A DNA stretch of 64,000 bases from JAMIFN01 sp964544605 (GTDB lineage Bacteria; Pseudomonadota; Gammaproteobacteria; Burkholderiales; Burkholderiaceae_C): the NCBI GenBank assembly GCA_964544605.1, contig CAZJBX010000001.1, forward strand, positions 62,001 through 126,000, in the 5' to 3' direction. Both the position numbers and the translations under genes were made by a program. This document shows, piece by piece, positions 25,706 to 34,581 of this stretch. The stretch's first letter is position 1. Each line of letters opens with the position of its first letter. The notes below the pieces were generated by a model. It was given only the letters and a program-made list of their open reading frames with translations, was not told where the DNA came from and searched no databases.

Positions 25706-26917
25706 ATGGATCAATTGATGACATTCGGCCATGCCGTGCTGGACTTCATGCACGGCGGCATTTTTAAATTGAACTGGTGGCAGTTGGTTTTGGTGACTTT
25801 GGGCCTGACCCACATCACCATTGCCGCCGTTACCATTTATTTGCACCGCAGCCAAGCCCACCGCGCGCTGGATTTGCACCCCATCGTGTCGCATTTTTTC
25901 CGCTTCTGGCTGTGGATGACCACAGGCATGGTCACGCGTGAGTGGGTGGCCATCCACCGCAAACACCACGCCAAATGCGAGACTGAGGAGGACCCCCACA
26001 GCCCTGTCACCCGTGGTTTGAGCACGGTGATGTGGCGTGGCGCTGAGCTGTATCGTGCTGAGGCGAAAAACGCCGAAACCATTGCCCGCTACAAACATGG
26101 CACGCCTGATGACTGGGTGGAAAACAAGGTGTACAGCCGCTTCCCCATCTTGGGCGTGAGCCTGATGATGATCATCGATCTGCTGGCCTTTGGCGCGGCT
26201 GGCCTGACGGTGTGGGCGGTGCAAATGTTCTGGATTCCCTTCTGGGCCGCTGGTGTGGTCAATGGTGTGGGCCACTGGTGGGGTTACCGCAATTTTGAAT
26301 CGCAAGACACGGCCACCAACCTCATTCCTTGGGGCATTTTGATTGGCGGCGAGGAGCTGCACAACAACCACCACACTTACGCCACCAGCGCCAAGTTCAA
26401 GGTCAAGCCCTATGAGTTCGACATCGGCTGGGTTTACATCAGCCTGATGGCCAAAGTGGGCTTGGCGAAAGTGAAGAAAACCCCGCCCAAGCTGGAGCTG
26501 GGCGAGCTGCAAACGCAGGCGACCGATCGCACTTTGGAGGCCCTGATTGCGCACCGCTATGAAATCATGGCCAACTATGCCAAGCAAATGCGTGCTGCTT
26601 GTGGCGATGAGATGCAGGCTTTGAAAGCCAAAGGCGCTGACTTGCAGGCCATCAAAACCGCCAAGCGCTGGCTGCACCGCGACGAAGCCCGCATCCCAGC
26701 CAAGGCCCAAGCTGCTTTGCAACAGGTGCGCAGCGAGCACCCTGTGCTCGACAAAATGGCCGCCATGCGCGATGAGCTGCAAGACTTTTGGGGCAATACC
26801 AGCCTCAGCCGTGAGCAACTGATTGCCAATTTGCAGGAGTGGTGCCAAAAGGCCGAGGCCAGCGGCATTGAGGCGCTCAAGCAAATTTCCGTTCAAGTGA
26901 AATCGGCCCGCGCTTAA
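25706..26917 (+). CDS. Membrane fatty-acid desaturase (delta-9 type)
   Basis: Di-iron integral-membrane acyl desaturase of 403 residues. Three histidine boxes are present: HRSQAH, HRKHHAK and HNNHHTY, with hydrophobic segments between them. The C-terminal ~120 residues are a charged, helical extension beyond the catalytic core. TGGAG lies about 9 bases before the ATG and a -10-like TACAAT at 25624-25629. It introduces double bonds that the CFA-like enzyme of the light operon could use, but no co-regulation is visible. Confidence 0.93.
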   Translation: MDQLMTFGHAVLDFMHGGIFKLNWWQLVLVTLGLTHITIAAVTIYLHRSQAHRALDLHPIVSHFFRFWLWMTTGMVTREWVAIHRKHHAKCETEEDPHSPVTRGLSTVMWRGAELYRAEAKNAETIARYKHGTPDDWVENKVYSRFPILGVSLMMIIDLLAFGAAGLTVWAVQMFWIPFWAAGVVNGVGHWWGYRNFESQDTATNLIPWGILIGGEELHNNHHTYATSAKFKVKPYEFDIGWVYISLMAKVGLAKVKKTPPKLELGELQTQATDRTLEALIAHRYEIMANYAKQMRAACGDEMQALKAKGADLQAIKTAKRWLHRDEARIPAKAQAALQQVRSEHPVLDKMAAMRDELQDFWGNTSLSREQLIANLQEWCQKAEASGIEALKQISVQVKSARA

Positions 26918-26935
26918 AGCCTCAAGCGCAGCGCC

Positions 26936-26973
26936 AAAAAAACGCCCAGCAGCTTTAAGGCTCTGGGCGTTTT
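26936..26973. terminator. Bidirectional terminator between desaturase and engB
   Basis: Eight-bp stem ACGCCCAG / CTGGGCGT with a run of seven A before and four T after, so it can act for both convergent genes. Confidence 0.8.
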
Positions 26974-26992
26974 GCGTGGGGGCGTAGCTGCA

Positions 26993-27718
26993 TCAATCTT
27001 CGTCGAGGGCAGGCGGCTCCTCATCGGCCTCAGCGGGCGCTTGGGCTTGTGGCAGGCCGCTCAAGGCCCAAGCGTGGATTTGCGCTGAAACTTCATCCAC
27101 GCCGCTTTTCTTCAAAGAGGAGAACAGGCGCACGCTACCGCCAGCAGTTTGCAGCTTGGCGATAGAAAGAGACTTTTGCCCTTCGCTGCGGTTGAGCTTG
27201 TCGGCCTTGGTCAGCAGCACCATAAAGTCCAGCCCGTCTTGCACGCGGGGGCGGATGATTTCCAGCAGGCTCTCGTCCAGCTCGGTCAGCCCCAAGCGGG
27301 CATCACACAGCATGACCACGGCGCGCAAATTGGGCCGCTCTATCAGGTAGTTGGCCATCACCTGCTGCCAGCGGCGCTTGGCCGCTTGCGGCACGGCGGC
27401 ATAGCCGTAGCCAGGCAAGTCGGTGAGCACGGCATCGGTGATGCCTTGCTTGCCCAAAGTAAAGAGGTTGATGTGCTGGGTGCGCCCCGGGGTTTTGGAG
27501 GCATAGGCCAGTTGGCGCTGCTGCGTGAGGGTGTTGATGCAGGTGGATTTGCCCGCATTCGAGCGCCCCACAAAAGCGATTTCAGGCACATCCAGCTCAG
27601 GCAATTGGTGCAGCTCAGCCGCAGTGGTGAGAAAGCGGGCGGTGTGCAGCCAATTGCGGGCCAAAGTGGCGGCCTCATTGCCTGCTGCGGAGTGGGGAGG
27701 GCGGTGTGGTGCATTCAT
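26993..27718 (-). CDS. engB: Ribosome-biogenesis GTPase EngB (YihA)
   Basis: Essential GTPase for 50S assembly, 241 residues. G1 GRSNAGKST, switch region TPGRTQHIN, G3 DLPGYGYA and G4 TKADK are visible. The Met at 27718 fits the usual length; longer upstream starts would overlap the divergent cytochrome gene. The acidic C-terminal tail (EADEEPPALDED) is an extension. Confidence 0.95.
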   Translation of the reverse strand: MNAPHRPPHSAAGNEAATLARNWLHTARFLTTAAELHQLPELDVPEIAFVGRSNAGKSTCINTLTQQRQLAYASKTPGRTQHINLFTLGKQGITDAVLTDLPGYGYAAVPQAAKRRWQQVMANYLIERPNLRAVVMLCDARLGLTELDESLLEIIRPRVQDGLDFMVLLTKADKLNRSEGQKSLSIAKLQTAGGSVRLFSSLKKSGVDEVSAQIHAWALSGLPQAQAPAEADEEPPALDED

Positions 27719-27725
27719 GCGGGCA

Positions 27726-27754
27726 TTGTAGGCGGGGCAGGGTGCAGATGTAAT
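27726..27754 (+). promoter_or_regulatory. Putative promoter of cytochrome c4 and resB
   Basis: TTGTAG (27726-27731), 17-bp spacer, TGTAAT (27749-27754), 84 bp upstream of the cytochrome start. Confidence 0.45.
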
Positions 27755-27837
27755 AGAATAGACGGGTTTTCTCTCAGCCCAATGCCTTGCCTTGACGCAA
27801 AGGAGCGGGAACTGACTTTTCCTCTTTCTTCTACGCA

Positions 27838-28464
27838 ATGACTATGAAACTGCTTGCCCCATTTGCTGTTGCCGCTGCCTTTTTTATGGCGGCTACTGTT
27901 CACGCCAACGAAGCGGCTGCGCCCAAAATCGACTTGGTAGCTGGGGCCGCCAAATTCGCTGAAACTTGCGTGGAATGCCACGGCACGAACGGCACAGGCA
28001 CTTCTCCTGCCTATCCCAATATCGCAGGCCAGTTTCCCGCCTATTTGGTCAAGCAATTGCAAGATTTGAAGTCTGGCAAACGCAGCGATCCTGTGATGAG
28101 CGTTTTCGCGCAGCAGTTGAGTGAGCCTGAAATGCGCAATATTGCCGCTTGGTTGAGCACACAAAAGCCTGAGGACAACGCCGCCCGTGACCGCCAATTG
28201 GTGATGATGGGTGAGCGCATCTACCGTGGCGGCATTGTGGACCGCAACATTCCTGCCTGCGCTGGTTGCCACAGCCCCAATGGTGCAGGCATTCCTGCGC
28301 AATACCCCCGTGTGGCGGGCCAACATGCTGTTTACACCGAGAAGCAGCTCAACGACTTCCGCAACGGCACACGCACCAACCACCCCATCATGAATGATGT
28401 GGCGGCCAAAATGAACGACAAAGAAATCAAAGCCGTTTCTGACTACATGGCCGGCCTGCGTTAA
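27838..28464 (+). CDS. Cytochrome c4 (di-haem)
   Basis: Periplasmic electron carrier of 208 residues: a signal peptide to about residue 23 (VHANEAA), then two cytochrome c domains with haem-binding CVECH and CAGCH, each followed by a distal methionine region (SDPVMS; NHPIMND). It normally delivers electrons to terminal oxidases. It lies 75 bp upstream of resB, needed for haem attachment. A second start codon is at 27844; no clear ribosome-binding site. Confidence 0.95.
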   Translation: MTMKLLAPFAVAAAFFMAATVHANEAAAPKIDLVAGAAKFAETCVECHGTNGTGTSPAYPNIAGQFPAYLVKQLQDLKSGKRSDPVMSVFAQQLSEPEMRNIAAWLSTQKPEDNAARDRQLVMMGERIYRGGIVDRNIPACAGCHSPNGAGIPAQYPRVAGQHAVYTEKQLNDFRNGTRTNHPIMNDVAAKMNDKEIKAVSDYMAGLR

Positions 28465-28539
28465 TTTCTCTTTTCCCCCAGCCCAAAAGGTCTGTGCTTG
28501 GCAACCAAGCCAGACCTTTTTGCATATCAAGGCGCTGCT

Positions 28540-30795
28540 GTGTCTGAACTCTCTCCCTCTACGCCTCAAACCGATGCCGAAACTGACGGCCTGCTGGCCC
28601 CCATGTCCACGGCGGGCATTCGCCTCAAGGCGGGGCGCAAGCGCGGGCAAAGGGCCTGGGCTGGCCTGATTGAGTTGCTCTCCTCCATGCGCTTTGCGGT
28701 CGCTTTGCTGGCCGTTATTTGCGTGGCCTCCATCATCGGCACGGTGATTGAGCAAGAGCGCCCCGAGCTGAATTACATCAACCAGTTTGGCCCCTTTTGG
28801 GCCGAAGTCTTTATGCGCTGCGACCTGCACACGGTTTACAGCAGTTGGTGGTTTTTGCTGATGTTGGGCTTTTTGGTGGTCTCCACCAGCTTGTGTATTG
28901 CCCGCAATACGCCCAAAATTTTGCGCCATTTGCATGAGCACAAAGAGGATTTGCGCTTGAGCAGCTTCCGCGCTTTCAGTCCCAAGCACAAGGCCGAGGC
29001 CAGCTATGTCGGCGCGGCTGAACCACGGGCCCGTGTGCTGGGTGAGCAATTGCTGCGTGAGGGCTGGCGTGTGAAGCTGCAAACGCGGGCCGACGGCACC
29101 ATGCTGGCGGCCAAGGCGGGGCACTGGAATAAGCTGGGCTATATCGCCACCCATGCGGCGATTGTGCTGATTTGCTTGGGCGGCCTGCTCGATGGCGATT
29201 TGTTCACCAAAGTGCAATTGTGGTCGGGGCATAAAACCCTGTTTGAAGGCGATGGCTTGGTGGCCGATGTGCCGCAGCAGCACCGCCTCTCGCCAGGCAA
29301 CCCCTCTTACCGCGTCAATCTGCTGGTGAGTGAGGGCAGCAGCAACAGCAGCGCCGTGCTCTATCAAAGCCAAGGCGCTTTGGTGCAAGACTTGCCCTTT
29401 GCCATTGAGCTGAAAAAATTCATCGTCGAGTATTACTCCACGGGTATGCCCAAGGTCTTTGCCAGCGAGGTGCTGATTCATGACAAAGCCACAGGCGAGG
29501 TCACGCCCGCCAAAATTGAGGTGAACAAGCCCTACAACCACCACGGCACGCACATCTACCAATCGAGCTTTGAAGACGGCGGCTCGCGCTTGACATTGGC
29601 CAGCTACAGCCTCAACCCTGCGCAGGCGCAGGGCAGCTTGCAAGGCCAAGTGGGGCAAAGCCAAGCCCTGAGCTTGATGGGCCAGCCTTATCAAGTGGAA
29701 TGGACGGATTTGCGCACCATCAATGTGGAGAATTTTGGTGACTTGGAGCAAGCTGCGGCCAGCCGCGAGCGCGTGGATGTGCGCCGCGTGGATTTGCAGG
29801 GCAAGCTCCATGCCCAGCTTGGCGCGGCCAATAAAGACAAAGAGAACGCCAGCCTGCGCAATATCGGCCCCAGCGTGCAATACAAATTGCGCGATGCGGC
29901 AGGCCAAGCGATTGAATTCGACAACTACATGTTGCCCGTGGAAATGCCAGGCGAAGAAGTGCCGCAATTCATGTTTGGTATGCGCCGCAGCAATGCCGAG
30001 GAGTTCCGCTACCTGCGCCTGCCTGTGGACGAAGAAGGCGGCTTGGGTGATTTCTTGCGCCTGCGCCAAGCCCTCTTTCAGCCCGATCGCCTGAACCAAG
30101 CGGCCCATGCCTATGCACAAGAGGCCGTGGCCGCAGACGCAGGCGGCAGTGCTGAGGCCCGCCGCGCATTGGTGGCGCAGTTGCAAGAGGCCAGCGCCCA
30201 CACCCTGGAGCGCTTTGCAGGCCAGCGCCTGAGCGAGCAAGAGCGGGCCAGCCTGCCTGAGCTGGAGCAAGCTGGCCTGCCTGCCATTGCCCGCCATTTG
30301 GAAGCCAATGTGCCCGAGGCCCAGCGCGACGAGGCCAGCGGCTATGTCATGCGCATGTTGCTGGGCAGCGTAGAGCAACTGCTGGCGCAAGAGCGCCAAG
30401 CGGCGGGCCTGCCTGCTTTGCAAGCTGGGGCTGAGCGCAGCACCTACGCCATGGCGCAGTTGATGGCCTTGAACGATGCCTTTGCTTGGCCCGTGCCCGT
30501 CATCTTTGGCCTCACTGATTTTGAGCAAGTGCAGGCCAGCGTCTTTCAGCTCACCAAAGGGCCGGGCAAATGGGTGGTTTACTTTGGCTGCGTGCTGCTG
30601 ATTGTGGGCGTGCTGGCCATGCTCTACATCCGCGAGCAGCGCCTGTGGTTGTGGCTGGGCGATGACGGCCAGTTGCGCATGGCCTATTCGAACAACCGCC
30701 CTGGCCTCGACAGCGACCGCGCCTTTGCCGAAAGCCGCGACGCGCTCCTGGCCGCGAGTCGGGCGCAAGACGCACAAGAGGAGGGCCGGGCATGA
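28540..30795 (+). CDS. resB: Cytochrome c biogenesis protein ResB (Ccs1)
   Basis: Membrane component of system II haem delivery, about 751 residues. Three N-terminal transmembrane segments (FAVALLAVICVASIIGTVIE, SWWFLLMLGFLVVSTSLCIA, IATHAAIVLICLGGLLDG), a large periplasmic domain and a C-terminal helix (YFGCVLLIVGVLAMLYI) match the family. I prefer GTG 28540 with AAGG upstream; TTG 28498 and ATG 28603 are alternatives. The partner ccsA, usually next, is absent: rsmB follows with a four-base overlap. Confidence 0.93.
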   Translation: MSELSPSTPQTDAETDGLLAPMSTAGIRLKAGRKRGQRAWAGLIELLSSMRFAVALLAVICVASIIGTVIEQERPELNYINQFGPFWAEVFMRCDLHTVYSSWWFLLMLGFLVVSTSLCIARNTPKILRHLHEHKEDLRLSSFRAFSPKHKAEASYVGAAEPRARVLGEQLLREGWRVKLQTRADGTMLAAKAGHWNKLGYIATHAAIVLICLGGLLDGDLFTKVQLWSGHKTLFEGDGLVADVPQQHRLSPGNPSYRVNLLVSEGSSNSSAVLYQSQGALVQDLPFAIELKKFIVEYYSTGMPKVFASEVLIHDKATGEVTPAKIEVNKPYNHHGTHIYQSSFEDGGSRLTLASYSLNPAQAQGSLQGQVGQSQALSLMGQPYQVEWTDLRTINVENFGDLEQAAASRERVDVRRVDLQGKLHAQLGAANKDKENASLRNIGPSVQYKLRDAAGQAIEFDNYMLPVEMPGEEVPQFMFGMRRSNAEEFRYLRLPVDEEGGLGDFLRLRQALFQPDRLNQAAHAYAQEAVAADAGGSAEARRALVAQLQEASAHTLERFAGQRLSEQERASLPELEQAGLPAIARHLEANVPEAQRDEASGYVMRMLLGSVEQLLAQERQAAGLPALQAGAERSTYAMAQLMALNDAFAWPVPVIFGLTDFEQVQASVFQLTKGPGKWVVYFGCVLLIVGVLAMLYIREQRLWLWLGDDGQLRMAYSNNRPGLDSDRAFAESRDALLAASRAQDAQEEGRA

Positions 30796-32156
30796 GCGCC
30801 GCTACACCCAAAAAACGCCGCCGTCCTGAGCACGGCAGCAAACCACCCAAGCCGCAGCCCAGCCTGAGCCTGCTGGAGCACGCTTGCGCCCTCATCACAC
30901 AGTGGCAGCAGCAGGATGGCGCGGCCACGGCTGAGCAAGTTCTCAGTGCCCACTTTGCCGCGCACAAAAGTCTGGGCAGCCGCCAGCGTCAAAGCTTGGG
31001 TGATGCCTTCTACCACTATCTGCGTCAGCGCCGCCTGCTGCAAGCGCAGTTGGCGCAAGCGCCTGCCGCCTGCCTTGCACAGCCCCTGCTGGGCAAGGCT
31101 TATTTGGCCCTGCAAGACTTCAGCCTGCCCCTGCCGGGCGTGAGTGAGGCCGAGCTGGCGCAGTGGCAAACACGGGCGCAGGCCGTGGCCGCGCAAGCCC
31201 AGCCCACAGCGCCTGAGGGCCACAATCTGCCCGACTGGCTGGCCGCGCAACTGCAAGCCGAACTCGGTGAGGCCGAATTTGCCGCCTTGGCACAAGCCTT
31301 ATTGCAGCAAGCGGCCATCGACCTGCGGGTGAACCCGCACAAAGCCAAAGCGAAAAAAGTGCTGGCGCAACTGCAAGCCGAAGGCTGGGCCGTGGCCCCT
31401 GCCGCCTATGCGCCGCAAGGTCTGCGCTTGAGCGAGCGCCGCCACATCAAACAACACCCGCTGTATTTGGATGGCAGTGTGGAAGTGCAAGAGCAGGGCA
31501 GCCAGCTCATCGCCCTGCTGCTGGGGGCCAAGCGCGATAGCGTGGTGGTGGACTACTGCGCGGGCGCGGGCGGCAAAACGCTTGCCTTGGCCAGCCAAAT
31601 GCGCGGCCAAGGGCGGGTCTATGCTCTGGATGCCTCGGCCAGCCGCCTGCGGGCGCTAGAGCCGCGTATGCAAAGGGCGGGCCTGAGCAACATCTACCCT
31701 ATGGCCTTGCAAGGCGAGGGCGACGAGCGCCTGCGCCGCTTGGCGGGCAAGGTGGATGCCGTGCTGGTGGATGCGCCCTGCACGGGCTTGGGCACGCTGC
31801 GCCGCCAGCCTGATTTGAAATGGCGCCGCCAGCCGCATGAAGTGGCCGAATTTGCCGCCCTGCAAATGCAAATTTTGCGACAGGCTGCGGCCTTGCTCAA
31901 ACCCGGCGGGCGTTTGGTCTATGCCACTTGCAGCCTGCTGCACGCTGAAAACGAGGCCGTGGCCGCTGCTTTTGAAGCAGAGCAACGCGGCGCTTTTGTG
32001 CCGCAAGCGGCGGCTGAGGCTTTGGCCAAAGCCGGCGTGGCCGATGCCGCCAGCCTGTGCAGCGGCGGTGATGCGGGCGATTTGTATTTGCGCACTTGGC
32101 CGCAGCGCCACGGTATGGACGGCTTTTTTGCCGCCCTGTGGCACAAGCGCGCCTAA
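30792..32156 (+). CDS. rsmB: RsmB-like 16S rRNA (cytosine-C5) methyltransferase
   Basis: SAM-dependent RNA m5C methyltransferase of 454 residues. A basic N-terminal segment and NusB-like helical region precede the catalytic domain with CAGAGGKTLALA (SAM site), VLVDAPCTGLGTLRRQPDLKW (general catalytic Cys) and YATCSLL (nucleophile Cys). The C terminus reads GMDGFFAALWHKRA, typical of the Sun family. ATGA overlap with resB. Exact target nucleotide is inferred. Confidence 0.9.
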   Translation: MSAATPKKRRRPEHGSKPPKPQPSLSLLEHACALITQWQQQDGAATAEQVLSAHFAAHKSLGSRQRQSLGDAFYHYLRQRRLLQAQLAQAPAACLAQPLLGKAYLALQDFSLPLPGVSEAELAQWQTRAQAVAAQAQPTAPEGHNLPDWLAAQLQAELGEAEFAALAQALLQQAAIDLRVNPHKAKAKKVLAQLQAEGWAVAPAAYAPQGLRLSERRHIKQHPLYLDGSVEVQEQGSQLIALLLGAKRDSVVVDYCAGAGGKTLALASQMRGQGRVYALDASASRLRALEPRMQRAGLSNIYPMALQGEGDERLRRLAGKVDAVLVDAPCTGLGTLRRQPDLKWRRQPHEVAEFAALQMQILRQAAALLKPGGRLVYATCSLLHAENEAVAAAFEAEQRGAFVPQAAAEALAKAGVADAASLCSGGDAGDLYLRTWPQRHGMDGFFAALWHKRA

Positions 32157-32168
32157 AGAGGCGGTGCT

Positions 32169-32669
32169 TTAAGCCTGCGGCGCTTGGGGCGGCACACCGC
32201 GCACCAGCGCCTGCACGCCCTCATCGGCCAAATTCAGCACCAAGACCGAGCGCGGCACACTCACTGTGCGGCTGATTTTCCAGCCCTCAGGCGTGCGCAC
32301 ATACTCGTCTTCATAAGTGCTGCCCAGTTGCGTCAAAGTCTGGGTTTGGGTGTTGATTTGCTGATAAAACAAAGCCCAATGCGCCTTGGCGTGGTCGGCA
32401 TCTATCAGCTCAATGCTGTCATTGCAGCCGTGGTGCATCTCCAAAATATGCGGGTGGCAGCCCAAATCTTTAAAAACCTGCACCACGGCATCGGCATGGT
32501 CAAACACCCCCACGGGGCCGTAATCAATGTGGACAGGCCCATCGGCAAAGCAGGCGCGCATGGCCTGGGGGTCTTTGCCATCGCAGGCGGCCAAATAGCG
32601 GTGCTTGAGCTGGCGGATGTCCTCCATCGCCTCCAAGCGGGCCATGCGTTCTTCTAAGCTGCGGCTCAT
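32169..32669 (-). CDS. SnoaL-like / NTF2-fold protein
   Basis: Protein of 166 residues with the SnoaL_4-type start MEDIRQLKHRYLAACDGKD, FADGPVHIDYG, MHHGCNDSIELIDADHAKAHW and EGWKISRTV. Family members include ring-hydroxylating dioxygenase beta-like folds and isomerases; no function can be assigned. GGAG lies about 8 bases upstream of the ATG at 32669. It converges on rsmB with a 12-bp gap and diverges from pmbA. Confidence 0.8.
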   Translation of the reverse strand: MSRSLEERMARLEAMEDIRQLKHRYLAACDGKDPQAMRACFADGPVHIDYGPVGVFDHADAVVQVFKDLGCHPHILEMHHGCNDSIELIDADHAKAHWALFYQQINTQTQTLTQLGSTYEDEYVRTPEGWKISRTVSVPRSVLVLNLADEGVQALVRGVPPQAPQA

Positions 32670-32747
32670 CGTCTCTCTCCTATATTCGTATGGGGTCAGC
32701 GGCAGTATGCCAGAGCAAGGGCGGCAGTTTTTGCGACAATGCGGGCT

Positions 32748-34142
32748 ATGAAGAAAACCAGCCCCCAAGCCGAAACAGGCTTTGCCTACACCGCCGCCGA
32801 TTTTGACGCGCTGATTCACCAAACTTTTGCACAGGCCCGCCAGCTCGGCGTGAGCGATTGCAGCGCCTCGGTCTCTGAGGGCTTGGGCCTCTCGGTGGAA
32901 TGCCGCTTGGGTGAACTCGAAGGCGTGAACCACCACCGCGACAAAAGCCTGAGCGTCACCGTTTTCGATGGTGCTCGCCGTGGCGCGGCCAGTACCTCCG
33001 ACTTCTCGCCTGCGGCCTTGGCGCAAACCGTGCGCGCGGCCTATGACATCGCCCGCTACACCGCAGAAGACCCCTTTGCCGCCTTGCCCGATGCCGAAGA
33101 TTTGTGCAGCGCCGCCGAAGCCGAGCGCCCGCTGGATTTGTTCCACCCTTGGGCGCTGGACAGCGAAGCCGCCGCCGAACTGGCGCTGCGTTGCGAACGC
33201 GCCGCCATGATTTTGGACCCGCGCCTGAAGAACTCTGACGGCGCCAGCGTCTCCAGCGGGCAAGACCACTTCCGCATGGCGCATATGCGCGGCGGCGAGG
33301 CGGGCTTGCTCATGGGCTATGCGGGCTCACGCCACAGCCTATCGGTGGCCCCCATTGCGGTCGATGAGGCGGGCGAGATGCAGCGCGACTACTGGTTCAG
33401 CTCAGAATGCAGCCCTGAGGACTTGGCCAGCCCTGAGGCCGTGGGCCGCCACGCCGCCCAGCGCAGCCTCAGCCGCTTGGGGGCGCGCAAAATCGCCACG
33501 CAAAACTGCCCCGTGCTGTTTGATGCGCCGATTGCATCGGGCCTGCTCGGTGCCTTTGCCCAAGGCATCAGCGGCAGCGCGCTCTACCGCCAAACCTCCT
33601 ACTTGAACGACAGCCTGGGCCAGCAAATCTTCCCCGCCGCCTTGCGCGTGCACGACGACCCCTTTGTGCTGCGCGGCAAAGGCTCTTGCGCCTTTGACAA
33701 CGCCGGCTGCCGCGTCATGAGCCGCGACATCGTGGGCGGCGGCGTGGTGCAGGGCTATCTGCTCTCGCCCTATTCAGCACGCAAACTGGGTATGCGCACC
33801 ACGGGCAATGCTGGCGGCTCGCACAATATGCAATGGCATTGGGCCGATACCGAAGCAGGCGACGACCTGCCCGCCATGCTGCGGCGCTTGGGCACAGGCT
33901 TGTTTGTCACTGGCCTCATGGGGCAGGGCGTGAACTACCTCACGGGCGACTACTCGCGCGGGGCGCACGGCTTTTGGGTGGAAAACGGCGAAATCGCCTA
34001 CCCCGTGCAAGAAATCACCATCGCCAGCAACCTCAAAGACATGTTCCGCCACATCGTCCACATCGGCAGCGATGTGTTTGCCTATGGCGGCAAACGCACT
34101 GGCTCGGTACTGATTGAGCGCATGAAAGTGGCGGGCCATTGA
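32748..34142 (+). CDS. pmbA: Metalloprotease PmbA (TldE)
   Basis: Partner of TldD in processing peptides such as microcin B17, 464 residues. GLGLSVECRLGELEGVNHHRDKS-type N-terminal beta core, GAASTSDFSP, and the C-terminal GLFVTGLMGQGVNYLTGDYSRGAHGFWVENGEI block identify the family; as in other PmbA proteins no HExxxH is present. ATGs at 32739 and 32748; a -10-like GACAAT at 32735-32740 overlaps the first, favouring 32748 and a very short leader. Confidence 0.94.
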   Translation: MKKTSPQAETGFAYTAADFDALIHQTFAQARQLGVSDCSASVSEGLGLSVECRLGELEGVNHHRDKSLSVTVFDGARRGAASTSDFSPAALAQTVRAAYDIARYTAEDPFAALPDAEDLCSAAEAERPLDLFHPWALDSEAAAELALRCERAAMILDPRLKNSDGASVSSGQDHFRMAHMRGGEAGLLMGYAGSRHSLSVAPIAVDEAGEMQRDYWFSSECSPEDLASPEAVGRHAAQRSLSRLGARKIATQNCPVLFDAPIASGLLGAFAQGISGSALYRQTSYLNDSLGQQIFPAALRVHDDPFVLRGKGSCAFDNAGCRVMSRDIVGGGVVQGYLLSPYSARKLGMRTTGNAGGSHNMQWHWADTEAGDDLPAMLRRLGTGLFVTGLMGQGVNYLTGDYSRGAHGFWVENGEIAYPVQEITIASNLKDMFRHIVHIGSDVFAYGGKRTGSVLIERMKVAGH

Positions 34143-34177
34143 GCGCCGCGCCCCAAGGCAAAAACAGGAGTGGCCCC

Positions 34178-34408
34178 ATGCCCCAAGACCAAGCCATCAT
34201 CTGGAAACGCCCTGACGGCAGCACCGTGGCCTGCCATGAAAAAGTCAAAGTGCTCAATGAAAACTACGCCGAGCTGCAACAACTGTTGCAAGACGCGCTC
34301 GACGACGCGCTGCTCATGGGGTGCAGCCAAGCCATGGTGCGAGAAGCCTTTGCCCAAGCGGTGCAAAATGTGCAGGCCACCGTGGCTGAGGACAACGGCG
34401 CCGTATAA
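34178..34408 (+). CDS. Conserved small protein of unknown function downstream of pmbA
   Basis: 76 residues, start fixed by AGGAG 7 bases upstream. Begins MPQDQAIIWKRPDGSTVACHEK with a lone Cys-His pair, then a long helix (LNENYAELQQLLQDALDDALLMG). I recall similar small proteins in Comamonadaceae but no function. Cytosolic, acidic, 35 bp after pmbA and probably in the same transcript. Confidence 0.7.
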   Translation: MPQDQAIIWKRPDGSTVACHEKVKVLNENYAELQQLLQDALDDALLMGCSQAMVREAFAQAVQNVQATVAEDNGAV

Positions 34409-34456
34409 GCTGGGCCAGAAAAAACCGTTATAGCGAAGGCCCTTTAGGGCGCACGG

Positions 34457-34559
34457 CCATCCCCTGCCGTATGGAGTGCGGCGCTCTGCGCCGCTTTAGA
34501 TTCAGGGCCGAAATGAGTGCGGGCAGCCCAAAGCGCCGTCAAACGGCGCACTCCAAAAT
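34457..34559 (+). repeat. Dispersed palindromic repeat, copy A
   Basis: About 100 bp that recur inverted at 60349-60452. Contains two compact palindromes, GCGGCGC-TCT-GCGCCGC (34478-34494) and GCGCCGT-CAA-ACGGCGC (34533-34549), and outer inverted ends TGGAGTGCG / CGCACTCCA. No coding capacity. It resembles a REP/MITE-type intergenic element. It fills most of the 173-bp gap between the small pmbA-linked gene and the gcvP stop. Confidence 0.85.
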
Positions 34560-34581
34560 CATGGCCGTATTGAAGTGGCCT

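Noticed and set aside
27715..30777. Open frame of about 1020 codons antisense to cytochrome c4 and resB
   Set aside because: No domain, low-complexity composition, and it mirrors two clearly real genes on the other strand; a by-product of codon bias in GC-rich DNA.
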